Part shown: one piece after another, positions 16,387 through 24,513 of the stretch
Layout: each line of letters opens with the position of its first letter
Numbering within the stretch: the first letter of the stretch is position 1
NCBI GenBank assembly: GCA_019636235.1
Contig: JAHBXW010000020.1
Coordinates: forward strand, 29,343-93,342
Direction of reading: 5' to 3'
DNA: 64,000 nucleotides
Origin: Planctomyces sp.
Lineage (GTDB): Bacteria > Planctomycetota > Planctomycetia > Planctomycetales > Planctomycetaceae
Program-made: the position numbers and the translations under genes
The notes under the pieces: generated by a model
Seen by the model: the letters and a program-made list of their open reading frames with translations, nothing else
Told to the model about the DNA's origin: nothing
The model's database searches: none

Positions 16387-18981
16387 ATGCTGCGCGTCGC
16401 GCTGCATCTTGTGTCCCGGTTCGCCGTTGCCCGCGCTGTCGCCGGTCCGGCGACGGCCGGTCTGATCGTTCTCGGGTCGCTCGCCGGCGGCTGCACGTCG
16501 GGCGACACCGGCGCCAGCCAGTCGGTCGCAACCGACCGGCCCCCCGCCGAGAAGGCCGCGCCCGGAGAACGCGCGCCGTCTGGGCCGCCGGTGCTGATGC
16601 CCGCGCCGGAATTCCTGCTGACCGACCAGTCGGGCGCTCCGTTCGGCGCGCGTGATCTCAAGGGACAGGTCTGGATCGTCAACTTCATGTTCACGCGCTG
16701 CGCCGCCACTTGCCCGCAGCAGACCTCCCGCATCGCAGAGCTGCAGAATCGCGCCCGCCGCTGGCAGGGCGCCGAACGCCTCAAGCTGCTGAGCATCACC
16801 GTCGACCCTGTCAACGACACGCCCCAGCGCCTCGCTGAGTACGGCCAGCGCTTCCAGGCCGACGCCGAGCGCTGGAAGTTCCTCACCGGAGAACGGGACG
16901 TCCTGCGCGCGATCAGCGGGGACGGCTTCAAGCTGCCCGTCAGCGATTCGGACGATCCGCGCATGCCCATCGCCCACAGCGCCCGCTTCGCCCTCGTGGA
17001 CGCCAACGGATCGATCCGCGGCTTCTATGACAGCCTGGCCGACGGCGATTTCGAGCGCCTCGCCGTGGACGCCCGTCATGTGCTGGCCGAGGCGACCGCG
17101 ACGCCCCCCGATCCGTCGCGGATCAACATTCCGCCGGACGTGGCCGCGCCCGCCTGGATGGCGCAAAGGGAAGCGGACCAGCGCGCCACGCGCGACGAGT
17201 TCACCGTGCCGCTCGACTTCGAGTTTTTCGACCGCCGCGAGGAAAGCGGCATCACCTTCGTGAACCGCGCCGTCGAGGACTGCACGAAGCACTTCAAGTC
17301 GAATCACTACGATCACGCCAACGGAATCGCCGCGGCGGACGTCGACGGCGACGGCCTGCCTGACCTGTATTTCACCAGCCAGGTCGGCGGCAACGAGTTG
17401 TGGCGGAATCTCGGCGACGGACGATTTGAGGACATCACCGACCTGGCCGGCGTGCGGCTGGCCGGCCGCGTCTCTGTCTCGGCCTCGTTTGCGGACGTCA
17501 ACAACGACGGCGCGCCGGACCTGTTCGTCACGACCACGCGGCATGGCAACGTGCTGTTCATCAACGACGGCCAGGGACGGTTTCGGGACGCCACTGAAGA
17601 GGCGGGTTTGGGCTATGTCGGCCACTCCTCCGGCGCGGTGTTCTTCGATTACGACGGCGATGGCCGGCTGGACCTGCTGGTCACGAACGTGGGGAACTTC
17701 ACCACCGACGAGGTCGGCGATTGCTGCACCGATGACGAGGAGCCCCGCCCCTACTACCTGGGCCTGAACGAGGCCTTCGTGGGGCACCTGTTCGCGGACC
17801 GCGCGGAGCGCAGCAGCCTGTTTCGCAATGAAGGCGAGGGCCGGTTCCGCGATGTCAGCGAGGAAACCGGGCTGGTCGACCTCGGCTGGTCCGGCGACGC
17901 CACGCCGCTCGACTACAACGGGGACGGCTGGATCGACCTGTACATCCTCAACATGCAGGGCAACGACGAGTTGTGGGAGAACCAGCAGGGCGAGCGGTTC
18001 GTGCGCCGCGGCGAGACGGCCTTTCCGATGTCAGTCTGGGGCGGCATGGGCGTCAAGTCGTTCGATTTCGACGGCGACGGCCGCCTGGACCTGTACATCA
18101 CCAACATGCATGCCGACATGTGGGAGCTGCAGAAGGACATCAACGGCCCGGCGGAGCTGATCAAGCCGCCGCCATACGTCATGCCGGAGTCGTATCTGCG
18201 GACCCGGCCGGGGCTGACGAACGTGCTCGGCAACGGACTGTACCTCAACCGCGGGGACGGCGAGTTCGAGGAAGTCTCCGATGAGGTCGGCGCGGAGACC
18301 TACTGGCCCTGGGGGCTGAGCGTCGGCGACCTGAACGCCGACGGGCATCCGGACGTGTTCATCACCAGCGGCATGAACTATCCGTTCCGGTACCACGTGA
18401 ACACGGTGCTCATGAACGACGGCGGGACGCGGCTGCGCCCTGCCGAGTTCCTGGTCGGTGTCGAGCCGCGGCGCGGCGGACGGACGGCGACTCCCTGGTT
18501 CCAGCTCGATTGTTCAGGCGAGGACGCCGGCCACGAACTGTGCCGGGGCAAATCGGGGACGTGCACCGTGTGGGGCGCGCTCGGCTCGCGAGGATCGGTG
18601 ATCCTCGACCTCGACGGCGATGGCGACCTGGACATCGTCACGAACGACTTCAACTCGCCGCCGCAAGTGCTGATCAGCGATCTGGCGCAGCGTTCGCCGG
18701 ATCTGAAGTGGCTGGCGATCGCACTTCGCGGCACGCGCGGCAACAGCGACGGCTTGGGCGCGATCGTCACTGTCCGGGCTGGAGAGCGGAGGTTCACCCA
18801 GGCGCATGACGGCAAGTCCGGCTACCTGTCGCAGAGTCGCCTGCCGTTGTACTTCGGGCTGGGCGGCGCGGAGCGCGTGGACGAAGTGCGGGTCGTCTGG
18901 CCAGGCGGGCAGACGCAGACCGTCGCCGGTCCGATCGATCCGAATCAGACGCTGGCGATAGAAGAATCGGCGGCCCAATGA
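16387..18981 (+). CDS. Lipoprotein fusing a SCO1-type copper chaperone domain to VCBS/FG-GAP repeats and UnbV domain
   Basis: An 864-residue protein. A lipobox (LAGGC, Cys36) marks export and lipid anchoring. Residues about 70-235 form a SCO1/SenC thioredoxin-like domain with the copper ligands Cys105 and Cys109 (FTRCAATCPQQ) and His197 (IAHSARFALVD). Residues about 265-720 contain FG-GAP/VCBS calcium-loop repeats such as DVDGDGLPDLYF and DFDGDGRLDLYI. The C-terminal part has the ASPIC/UnbV domain (YLSQSRLPLYFGLGGAERVDEVRVVWPGG). SCO domains load copper onto CuA of cytochrome oxidase; the repeat part is probably a beta-propeller. RBS-like GAAGGGAAAG lies before the ATG. Confidence 0.88.
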   Translation: MLRVALHLVSRFAVARAVAGPATAGLIVLGSLAGGCTSGDTGASQSVATDRPPAEKAAPGERAPSGPPVLMPAPEFLLTDQSGAPFGARDLKGQVWIVNFMFTRCAATCPQQTSRIAELQNRARRWQGAERLKLLSITVDPVNDTPQRLAEYGQRFQADAERWKFLTGERDVLRAISGDGFKLPVSDSDDPRMPIAHSARFALVDANGSIRGFYDSLADGDFERLAVDARHVLAEATATPPDPSRINIPPDVAAPAWMAQREADQRATRDEFTVPLDFEFFDRREESGITFVNRAVEDCTKHFKSNHYDHANGIAAADVDGDGLPDLYFTSQVGGNELWRNLGDGRFEDITDLAGVRLAGRVSVSASFADVNNDGAPDLFVTTTRHGNVLFINDGQGRFRDATEEAGLGYVGHSSGAVFFDYDGDGRLDLLVTNVGNFTTDEVGDCCTDDEEPRPYYLGLNEAFVGHLFADRAERSSLFRNEGEGRFRDVSEETGLVDLGWSGDATPLDYNGDGWIDLYILNMQGNDELWENQQGERFVRRGETAFPMSVWGGMGVKSFDFDGDGRLDLYITNMHADMWELQKDINGPAELIKPPPYVMPESYLRTRPGLTNVLGNGLYLNRGDGEFEEVSDEVGAETYWPWGLSVGDLNADGHPDVFITSGMNYPFRYHVNTVLMNDGGTRLRPAEFLVGVEPRRGGRTATPWFQLDCSGEDAGHELCRGKSGTCTVWGALGSRGSVILDLDGDGDLDIVTNDFNSPPQVLISDLAQRSPDLKWLAIALRGTRGNSDGLGAIVTVRAGERRFTQAHDGKSGYLSQSRLPLYFGLGGAERVDEVRVVWPGGQTQTVAGPIDPNQTLAIEESAAQ

Positions 18982-19194
18982 ATCAGTCGGGCGCGGAACG
19001 CCGGGCCAAGTGTGCGTTCCACGTTCGTTCCGCCAATGACACGGGTCCCAGCCGACGGCTTTGCCGTCGGACACGTCGGCGAGCCGTCGTCTGTCGCGAT
19101 CCCATTGCCGAGGGTATCAACCCCTCGGCTCAGACGCGGCAAACGACTGGCGTTCGTTGGCCGCAAGTCGTTCATCAAGAACGACTTCAGCAAA
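18982..19194. other. Intergenic region with dispersed-repeat sequence, no gene
   Basis: Contains a copy of the short sequence at 5222-5240 (here 19023-19041), a local hairpin GCCGACGGC-TTT-GCCGTCGG near 19051-19070 and the palindrome listed separately. Short open frames across the tRNA are artefacts of the tRNA sequence. Confidence 0.5.
19103..19133 (+). repeat. Dispersed palindromic repeat, copy 2
   Basis: Core GCCGAGGG-TATCAA-CCCCTCGGC followed by TCAG. It matches the reverse complement of 5056-5086 almost base for base. It lies between the UnbV-protein stop and the tRNA 3' end. Confidence 0.7.
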
Positions 19195-19267
19195 TGCCCC
19201 CGCAAGGACTCGAACCTTGGACCTACTGATTAAGAGTCAGTTGCTCTACCAACTGAGCTACAGGGGC
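19195..19267 (-). tRNA. tRNA-Lys (anticodon CTT)
   Basis: Read on the minus strand, a full cloverleaf folds: acceptor GCCCCTG/CGGGGGC with one G-U pair, D arm GCTC..GAGC, anticodon stem ACTGA/TCAGT with loop CTCTTAA (anticodon CTT), variable AGGTC, T arm CAAGG-TTCGAGT-CCTTG, discriminator A. It is 73 bases long and the CCA end is not encoded. It decodes AAG. Confidence 0.97.
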
Positions 19268-19280
19268 CGGGAAGTCCCGA

Positions 19281-19309
19281 AGTCTATCGGCCCCACCGCC
19301 GGAATTCAA
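19281..19309 (-). promoter_or_regulatory. Sigma-70-type promoter of tRNA-Lys
   Basis: On the minus strand, TTGAAT (19304-19309) and TAGACT (19281-19286) are separated by 17 bases. The -10 box ends 13 bases before the tRNA 5' end. Good match and spacing; not experimentally shown. Confidence 0.65.
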
Positions 19310-19386
19310 ATCCTCCCGACGGAAAGTCGCTGCAGGCAGCGCGGATTTCGGCCTTTGGGAACTCCGGCGGATCCACTGGAGTGACG

Positions 19387-20055
19387 TCACCCCCCCTGGC
19401 GTTTCACCATCTCGGCCACCCATACGGGCACGTACGGCGGAGTGCAGCCCTTGGACACCGGCCAGTCGCGGTACAGGCCGATCGATTCGCCAATGGCGAC
19501 GGCCCGCTTGCGGTGCTTCGCATGCCGGATGCCGATCGCCCCCAGCGTGTTGTTCATCGTCCACTGCACTTCCGGAGGCGCCTTCGGCAGCTCCTTCTCG
19601 ATCCGATCCAAAAGGCCCGGCAGATCGAGGTCGTCCGCCCCCTTGTTGATGCGGCTGGCCGTCAGATTCCAGCCCGCCCGCGCGGCCCAGCGGTCCCTGG
19701 CCTTCATCCACTTTTCGCGCAGCGCATCCTTTTCGGGATGCTCGGCGACGACGTACGCGTTCAGCCAGTCGGCCACCTGGGCGCAGGTCGTGGAGCGGGT
19801 CAGCGCGTCGAGTTCGGCGGCGGACAGCGACTTGGGCTTGATGATCAGCGTGGCGAGGAGCTGGGCCTCGACGTTGCCGGTGTCCCAAAGCTTGAGCGCC
19901 AGCGCGTGGTCCGTCTTGATCTTCTTGGCGATGACGCGGAGGTCGCCGAGCTTGACGCCGAACTGGTTGTCGGGCGCGCCGGCCCTGGCGTTGTGGGCCC
20001 GCCGGGCTTCGTCGCCGAGCGTTTCGAGCTGCGCGAGGATTTCTTTGACGGTCAT
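19387..20055 (-). CDS. DNA alkylation repair protein, AlkD family
   Basis: A 222-residue all-helical protein starting at MTVKEILAQLETLGDEA. The frame is open 42 codons further upstream, but the family begins here. AlkD-type features include NQFGVKLGDLRVIAKKIK near residues 29-47, LALKLWDTGNVEAQLLATLII, and a C-terminal SKGCTPPYVPVWV. AlkD enzymes are HEAT-repeat glycosylases that remove bulky or cationic alkyl-purine lesions. The tRNA-Lys gene follows on the same strand after 119 bases but has its own promoter. Confidence 0.85.
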   Translation of the reverse strand: MTVKEILAQLETLGDEARRAHNARAGAPDNQFGVKLGDLRVIAKKIKTDHALALKLWDTGNVEAQLLATLIIKPKSLSAAELDALTRSTTCAQVADWLNAYVVAEHPEKDALREKWMKARDRWAARAGWNLTASRINKGADDLDLPGLLDRIEKELPKAPPEVQWTMNNTLGAIGIRHAKHRKRAVAIGESIGLYRDWPVSKGCTPPYVPVWVAEMVKRQGG

Positions 20056-20281
20056 GCCCGCCGATTGTACGCGGAGCGCCGGGGAAACCAACGATGTCCC
20101 GCTGCGGGGGGCGCCTGCGCTTTCACGCGCGACCGCCGCACGCTGGAAACCGGCAAGACTCGCCGATCGAAAATTCCTCACAAAGGCGTGCCGTCCGCCG
20201 CGTCGATGAACAATGCGAGGGTCAAGATGTGCCGGATTTCACGGTTGTGACGTCAACCGTCCTGCCGATATCGAGGTTTCA

Positions 20282-21688
20282 GTGGGGCCTGATCGTCGCG
20301 GCTCAAGAAATGCGTTGCGGCGCGCGGCGGCCTGGTGGCTGTCCGCGCTGATCGTCGTCGGCTCGGCGCGGGGATCGGACATCCCCGAGGTTCAACCGCT
20401 GACTCCTGCCGCCGTCGCGGGTCTCAAGGACGCCGACGACGGGCTGTGGGAATCGCAGCTCGAAGAGTTCACGGCCCGGCTGCAGAAGCTGGAGCAGGGC
20501 GACCGCAAGCGGGCCGACGAAGCGAGGGCCAAGGCGGACAAGGACAAGCTGACGCCGACCATCAAATGGACGGGACAGCTTCAGGCGGACCACTACTGGT
20601 TCGATCAGGATTCGGAGAGCGTCGCGACCTACGGCGACATCCAGGACGGCAGCGCGTTCCGCCGGGCCCGCTTCGGCATGTTCGGCGAGTACGGGCTGAG
20701 CGAGTACCGGATCGAAGTGGACTTCGCCCTGTCCGGCCGTCCCAGCTTCCTGGACGTCTGGGCGGGCCTGCACGAGCTGCCCGGCATCGGCCGGGTGCGC
20801 ATCGGGCACTTCTTCGAACCCTACAGCCTCGAGCGGTTGACCCCCAATCGGTTTCTGACGTTCATGGAGCGGGCGCTGCCCGATCAGCCGTTCGCCCCGG
20901 CGCGGAACCTCGGCGCATCCGTCAACAACACCTGGGACGATGATCACGGCACGTGGGCGGTGGGGTTCTTCCGTTCGGACAGTGATGTCTTCGGCGACGA
21001 CGTGGGCGACGGCTTCGAAAGCGCCGTCACCGGCCGTCTTACCTGGCTGCCCTGGTACGATGAATCACGCGGCCTGGATCTGCTGCATCTGGGCGCGGCC
21101 TACAGCATTCGAGGAACCAGCAATGGGGTCGCCCGGTTCCGGGCGCAGCCGGAAGCGCGGATCGGCGCGGCGACGCCCAACGTCCCGTTCTTCGTGGATA
21201 CGGGGAACATTCCAGCGGACTGGTTTCAGCTGATCGGGCTGGAGGCCGCCTGGGTCCGCGGCCCCTTCTCGCTCCAGGGGGAATACAACTTCGTGCCGGT
21301 GGACGCGGACGCGGGCAGTCTGCTGTTCACGGGCTGGTATGTGCAGACGACGCTGTTTCTCACGGGGGAGCATCGCCCGTATCGCCGCGACCTGGCTCTG
21401 TTTGACCGGGTGAAGCCACACACCGAGTTCGTACGCCGGGCTGATGACGGCGAACGGATCTGCGTCGGTCCGGGAGCCTGGGAAATCGCGGCGCGTCTGT
21501 CGCAGCTGGACCTCAACGATGGCCCTGTCGCCGGCGGAAAGATCACGGACTTCACCGTCGGGTTGAACTGGCACATGAGCAAGTACATGCGGGTGACGGC
21601 CAACTACGTGCTGGCCAGTTCCGTCCCGGCCGGCAGCGACAGGACGCGGACGAACATCTTCGCGACGCGGTTCGGCTACGAGTTCTGA
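20282..21688 (+). CDS. Phosphate-selective porin OprO/OprP-like outer-membrane protein
   Basis: About 468 residues from a GTG at 20282; an ATG-started frame extends to 20213 but would put 23 odd residues before the signal peptide. The signal is RRAAAWWLSALIVVGSARGSD. A short coiled stretch (EEFTARLQKLEQGDRKRADEA) is followed by a beta-barrel typical of OprO/P: FRRARFGMFGEYGLSEYRIEVDF, FEPYSLERLTPNRFLTFMER, and a terminal TNIFATRFGYEF with C-terminal Phe. Such porins pass phosphate or other anions. The gene stands alone, so the substrate is not indicated by context. Confidence 0.85.
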   Translation: MGPDRRGSRNALRRAAAWWLSALIVVGSARGSDIPEVQPLTPAAVAGLKDADDGLWESQLEEFTARLQKLEQGDRKRADEARAKADKDKLTPTIKWTGQLQADHYWFDQDSESVATYGDIQDGSAFRRARFGMFGEYGLSEYRIEVDFALSGRPSFLDVWAGLHELPGIGRVRIGHFFEPYSLERLTPNRFLTFMERALPDQPFAPARNLGASVNNTWDDDHGTWAVGFFRSDSDVFGDDVGDGFESAVTGRLTWLPWYDESRGLDLLHLGAAYSIRGTSNGVARFRAQPEARIGAATPNVPFFVDTGNIPADWFQLIGLEAAWVRGPFSLQGEYNFVPVDADAGSLLFTGWYVQTTLFLTGEHRPYRRDLALFDRVKPHTEFVRRADDGERICVGPGAWEIAARLSQLDLNDGPVAGGKITDFTVGLNWHMSKYMRVTANYVLASSVPAGSDRTRTNIFATRFGYEF

Positions 21689-21927
21689 GCAAGCCGGCGG
21701 CGAACTGCTTTGCGCGTTCACCACTGTGGAACGGCACTGCGACTTGTCGTCGCAGACGCGCCGGATCCGCACCGCCGGCGTCGCCAAGTCACACGGTGTC
21801 GCCTCCGCGCCTCCGCCCGATATTCTTCGTCCAGTTCGCGGCGGCGCCAATTGCCCTGCGGCGATCGTCGAGCGGGTCGCTCCCACGATCGGCGCCGCGC
21901 GATCTGAACAAATCGCGAAGGCCATCG

Positions 21928-23352
21928 ATGAATCACATTCGTGCCACACTGTTGTTGCTTCTGTCCGCCGTTGTCGTCCCCCAGAAAACAGACGCCGCCG
22001 AAAGACCGCACATTGTCCACATCGTCGCGGACGATCTCGGCTGGAAGGACGTTGGCTTCAATGGCTGCACCGACATTCCGACGCCGAATCTGGATCGGCT
22101 TGCGGCCGGCGGGGCAAAGCTGACGCAGTTCTACGTGCAGCCGATGTGCACGCCGACTCGGGCCGCGCTGATGACCGGCCGCTATCCCTTCCGGTATGGC
22201 CTGCAGACAGCCGTAATCCCCTCCGTCGCGGATTATGGTCTCGACACGACGGAATGGCTGCTGCCGCAGTGCCTGAAACAGGCCGGCTACCGCACGGCGA
22301 TCATCGGCAAGTGGCATCTCGGCCACGCCGACCGGAAGTTCTGGCCCCGACAGCGGGGGTTTGACTATCAGTACGGCGCCATGATCGGCGAACTCGACTA
22401 CTTCACGCACGAGGAACACGGCGTTCTCGACTGGTATCGGGACAACGAGCCCGTCCGGGAAACGGGCTACACGACGGAACTCCTCGGCGACGACGCGGTG
22501 CGGCTCATCGAAAGCCACGACGCCGCCGTCCCGCTGTACCTGTACCTGGCGTTCAACGCGCCCCACACTCCCTACCAGGCGCCGGCGGAGCGGATCGCCC
22601 GGCTGACAAACATCGCTGACCCGACGCGGCGGACGTATGCTGCCATGGTGTCGTGCCTCGACGATCAGGTCGGCCGCGTGATCGCCGCGCTCGAGATGAC
22701 CGGCATGCGGGAGAATACGCTGGTGCTGTTCCACAGTGACAATGGCGGCACGAAGAACGCCATGTTCGCGGGCGTGATGTCGGACCTGTCGAAGGTCAGG
22801 ATTCCCTGCGACAACGGCCCTTATCGGGATGGAAAGGCTTCGCTGTACGAGGGGGGCACGCGCGTCTGCGCATTGGCCAACTGGCCGGGGCGGATCCAGC
22901 CGCAGGAGGTGAACGGCCTGATCCATGCCGTGGACCTGTACCCGACGCTGGCGGCGCTTGCCGGCGCTTCCACGGAACAGTGCAAGCCTCTGGACGGGGC
23001 GGACGTCTGGAAGGTGATCGCCCGGGGCGAACCATCGCCACGAGCCGAGATCGTCTACAACGTCGAGCCGTTCCGCGCCGCCCTGCGGCAGGGGGAATGG
23101 AAGCTGATCTGGCGGACCGTGTTGCCGTCGTCCGTTCAGCTCTTCAATATCGAGTCTGATCCGTCCGAGTCGAAAAACCTGGCCGCGGACCATCCCGAGC
23201 TGGTCAACGCCATGCAGGCCCGCCTCGACAATGCAGCAACGGAGGCGGTCAAACCGCTGTACCTCGTCGAACAGTTCCGGGTCATCATGCTGAACATGGA
23301 CGGCGAGCCGGTCCTGCCGACCGACGACGGTTTCGGCGATCCGGATCGCTGA
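21928..23352 (+). CDS. Secreted Cys-type sulfatase (arylsulfatase-like)
   Basis: A 474-residue type I sulfatase. I start it at the ATG at 21928, where MNHIRATLLLLLSAVVV makes a signal peptide; the upstream open frame is not coding. The metal site begins IVADDLGWKDVGF, the formylglycine motif is CTPTRAALMTGRY with Cys74 to be converted, IGKWHLG and FHSDNGGT follow. Such enzymes remove sulfate from polysaccharides or other esters, and planctomycetes carry many. It needs a formylglycine-generating enzyme encoded elsewhere. It converges with the ThuA gene. Confidence 0.93.
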   Translation: MNHIRATLLLLLSAVVVPQKTDAAERPHIVHIVADDLGWKDVGFNGCTDIPTPNLDRLAAGGAKLTQFYVQPMCTPTRAALMTGRYPFRYGLQTAVIPSVADYGLDTTEWLLPQCLKQAGYRTAIIGKWHLGHADRKFWPRQRGFDYQYGAMIGELDYFTHEEHGVLDWYRDNEPVRETGYTTELLGDDAVRLIESHDAAVPLYLYLAFNAPHTPYQAPAERIARLTNIADPTRRTYAAMVSCLDDQVGRVIAALEMTGMRENTLVLFHSDNGGTKNAMFAGVMSDLSKVRIPCDNGPYRDGKASLYEGGTRVCALANWPGRIQPQEVNGLIHAVDLYPTLAALAGASTEQCKPLDGADVWKVIARGEPSPRAEIVYNVEPFRAALRQGEWKLIWRTVLPSSVQLFNIESDPSESKNLAADHPELVNAMQARLDNAATEAVKPLYLVEQFRVIMLNMDGEPVLPTDDGFGDPDR

Positions 23353-23396
23353 CCCGGTTCGGCGAGGCGCTGCGATCAGCGAGCGGGCGCCGGCGG

Positions 23397-24320
23397 TCAG
23401 TCGCGGGGCGTCTCGGTCGCCAGCCAGCGTGCGGCGTTCTCGACGACCTTCAGCGGCTCGGGCTGCAGGTAGACGTCGAACGTTTCGTGTCCGGGGCGGA
23501 AATAGAACAACTTTCCCTTACCGACTTGCCAGATGAGTCCGCTCCGGAACCGCTCTCCCCGCTCCCACGTCTCTTCGAACAGCGCCTCATCCGGCTCGGG
23601 GACGTGAAACGGATCGTTGTACATTTCCGTATGGGGGATCGTGAACGTGGCGGGCAGCCCCTTGGTCGCCGGATGATCGGGTTTGAGCACGGCGACCGTG
23701 CTGGGCGCGCCGTCCGGCCGGTAGTCCGGGAAGCAGCAGTTCGGCAGGTCGACCCGCACATGCAGGTCCCGGGGGCCGCGCCGGATGACGTAATGCGCGG
23801 GCGTGCGGAAGGATTCGTGCGCCGGCACGGTGTGCTCGAACGGCGGCGGCACGAACTCAAACGTCACCCTGCGGTCCGCCGTCTCGGGGAACCGCGTCGC
23901 CGCGTCCATTCGCGTGCGCTCGTTCATCGCTTCGACGAACGGCGTGGCCCAGTGGGCGGAGTGCAAGGCGATCAGCGACAGCCGGCCGTCCTTGATCCGC
24001 TCCACGATCTTCCGGCCAGTTTCCGGCGTGACCTCGCGCTGCCGGACGTGCCCCCACCACACCAGGACCTGCGCGAACTCGAGGTTGTCGTCGGACAGGC
24101 CCTGCTGCGGGTCGTCGAGCTTCACGGATCTGACTTCGAAGCCCGGTTCGCCGGCCAGGTATGCTGCGATGGCGTTGCCCAGAAAATTATCGTAGGCCTC
24201 CTTCTGCGCGGGCTGTTGCTCGTCCCAGACAAGGACCCGCACCGGTTCGGCGGCGGGCACGACCGGGGCCAGCAAGGCGGCGCAGCCAGCGATCAACAAC
24301 GTCAGCGGCAGTCGAGTCAT
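23397..24320 (-). CDS. Secreted ThuA-domain protein
   Basis: A 307-residue protein with signal peptide MTRLPLTLLIAGCAALLAPVVPAAE and a ThuA (trehalose-utilisation, glutamine-amidotransferase-like fold) domain: VLVWDEQQPAQKEAYDNFLGNAIAAYL, VLVWWGHVRQREVTPETGRKIV, and IPHTEMYNDPFHVPEPD. ThuA domains are thought to act in sugar metabolism, but the biochemical role is poorly known, and secreted planctomycete versions are often near sulfatases and sugar-degrading genes. It converges with the sulfatase across 44 bases. Confidence 0.87.
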   Translation of the reverse strand: MTRLPLTLLIAGCAALLAPVVPAAEPVRVLVWDEQQPAQKEAYDNFLGNAIAAYLAGEPGFEVRSVKLDDPQQGLSDDNLEFAQVLVWWGHVRQREVTPETGRKIVERIKDGRLSLIALHSAHWATPFVEAMNERTRMDAATRFPETADRRVTFEFVPPPFEHTVPAHESFRTPAHYVIRRGPRDLHVRVDLPNCCFPDYRPDGAPSTVAVLKPDHPATKGLPATFTIPHTEMYNDPFHVPEPDEALFEETWERGERFRSGLIWQVGKGKLFYFRPGHETFDVYLQPEPLKVVENAARWLATETPRD

Positions 24321-24513
24321 CGGAGTATCCGGCAGGCAAAACGGCGGGCAGCGGAGGCGGTCATCCTACCGCTGGAGCGCGGGCGGTGCGCTGGCGAGCC
24401 GCAGCTGGCTCCTCTGTAAACTCCGTGTTTCGCCTGATGGACGCACGTTCGGGGCTCGGGGCTTAGCCGTCGTCCGGCCCCAGCCGCACCGAACCAGACC
24501 GGACCGTAATCGC

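Noticed and set aside
19012..19384. Short frames with KDSNLGP or ARTRTLDLL-like sequence
   Set aside because: These are false peptides from the tRNA-Lys gene.
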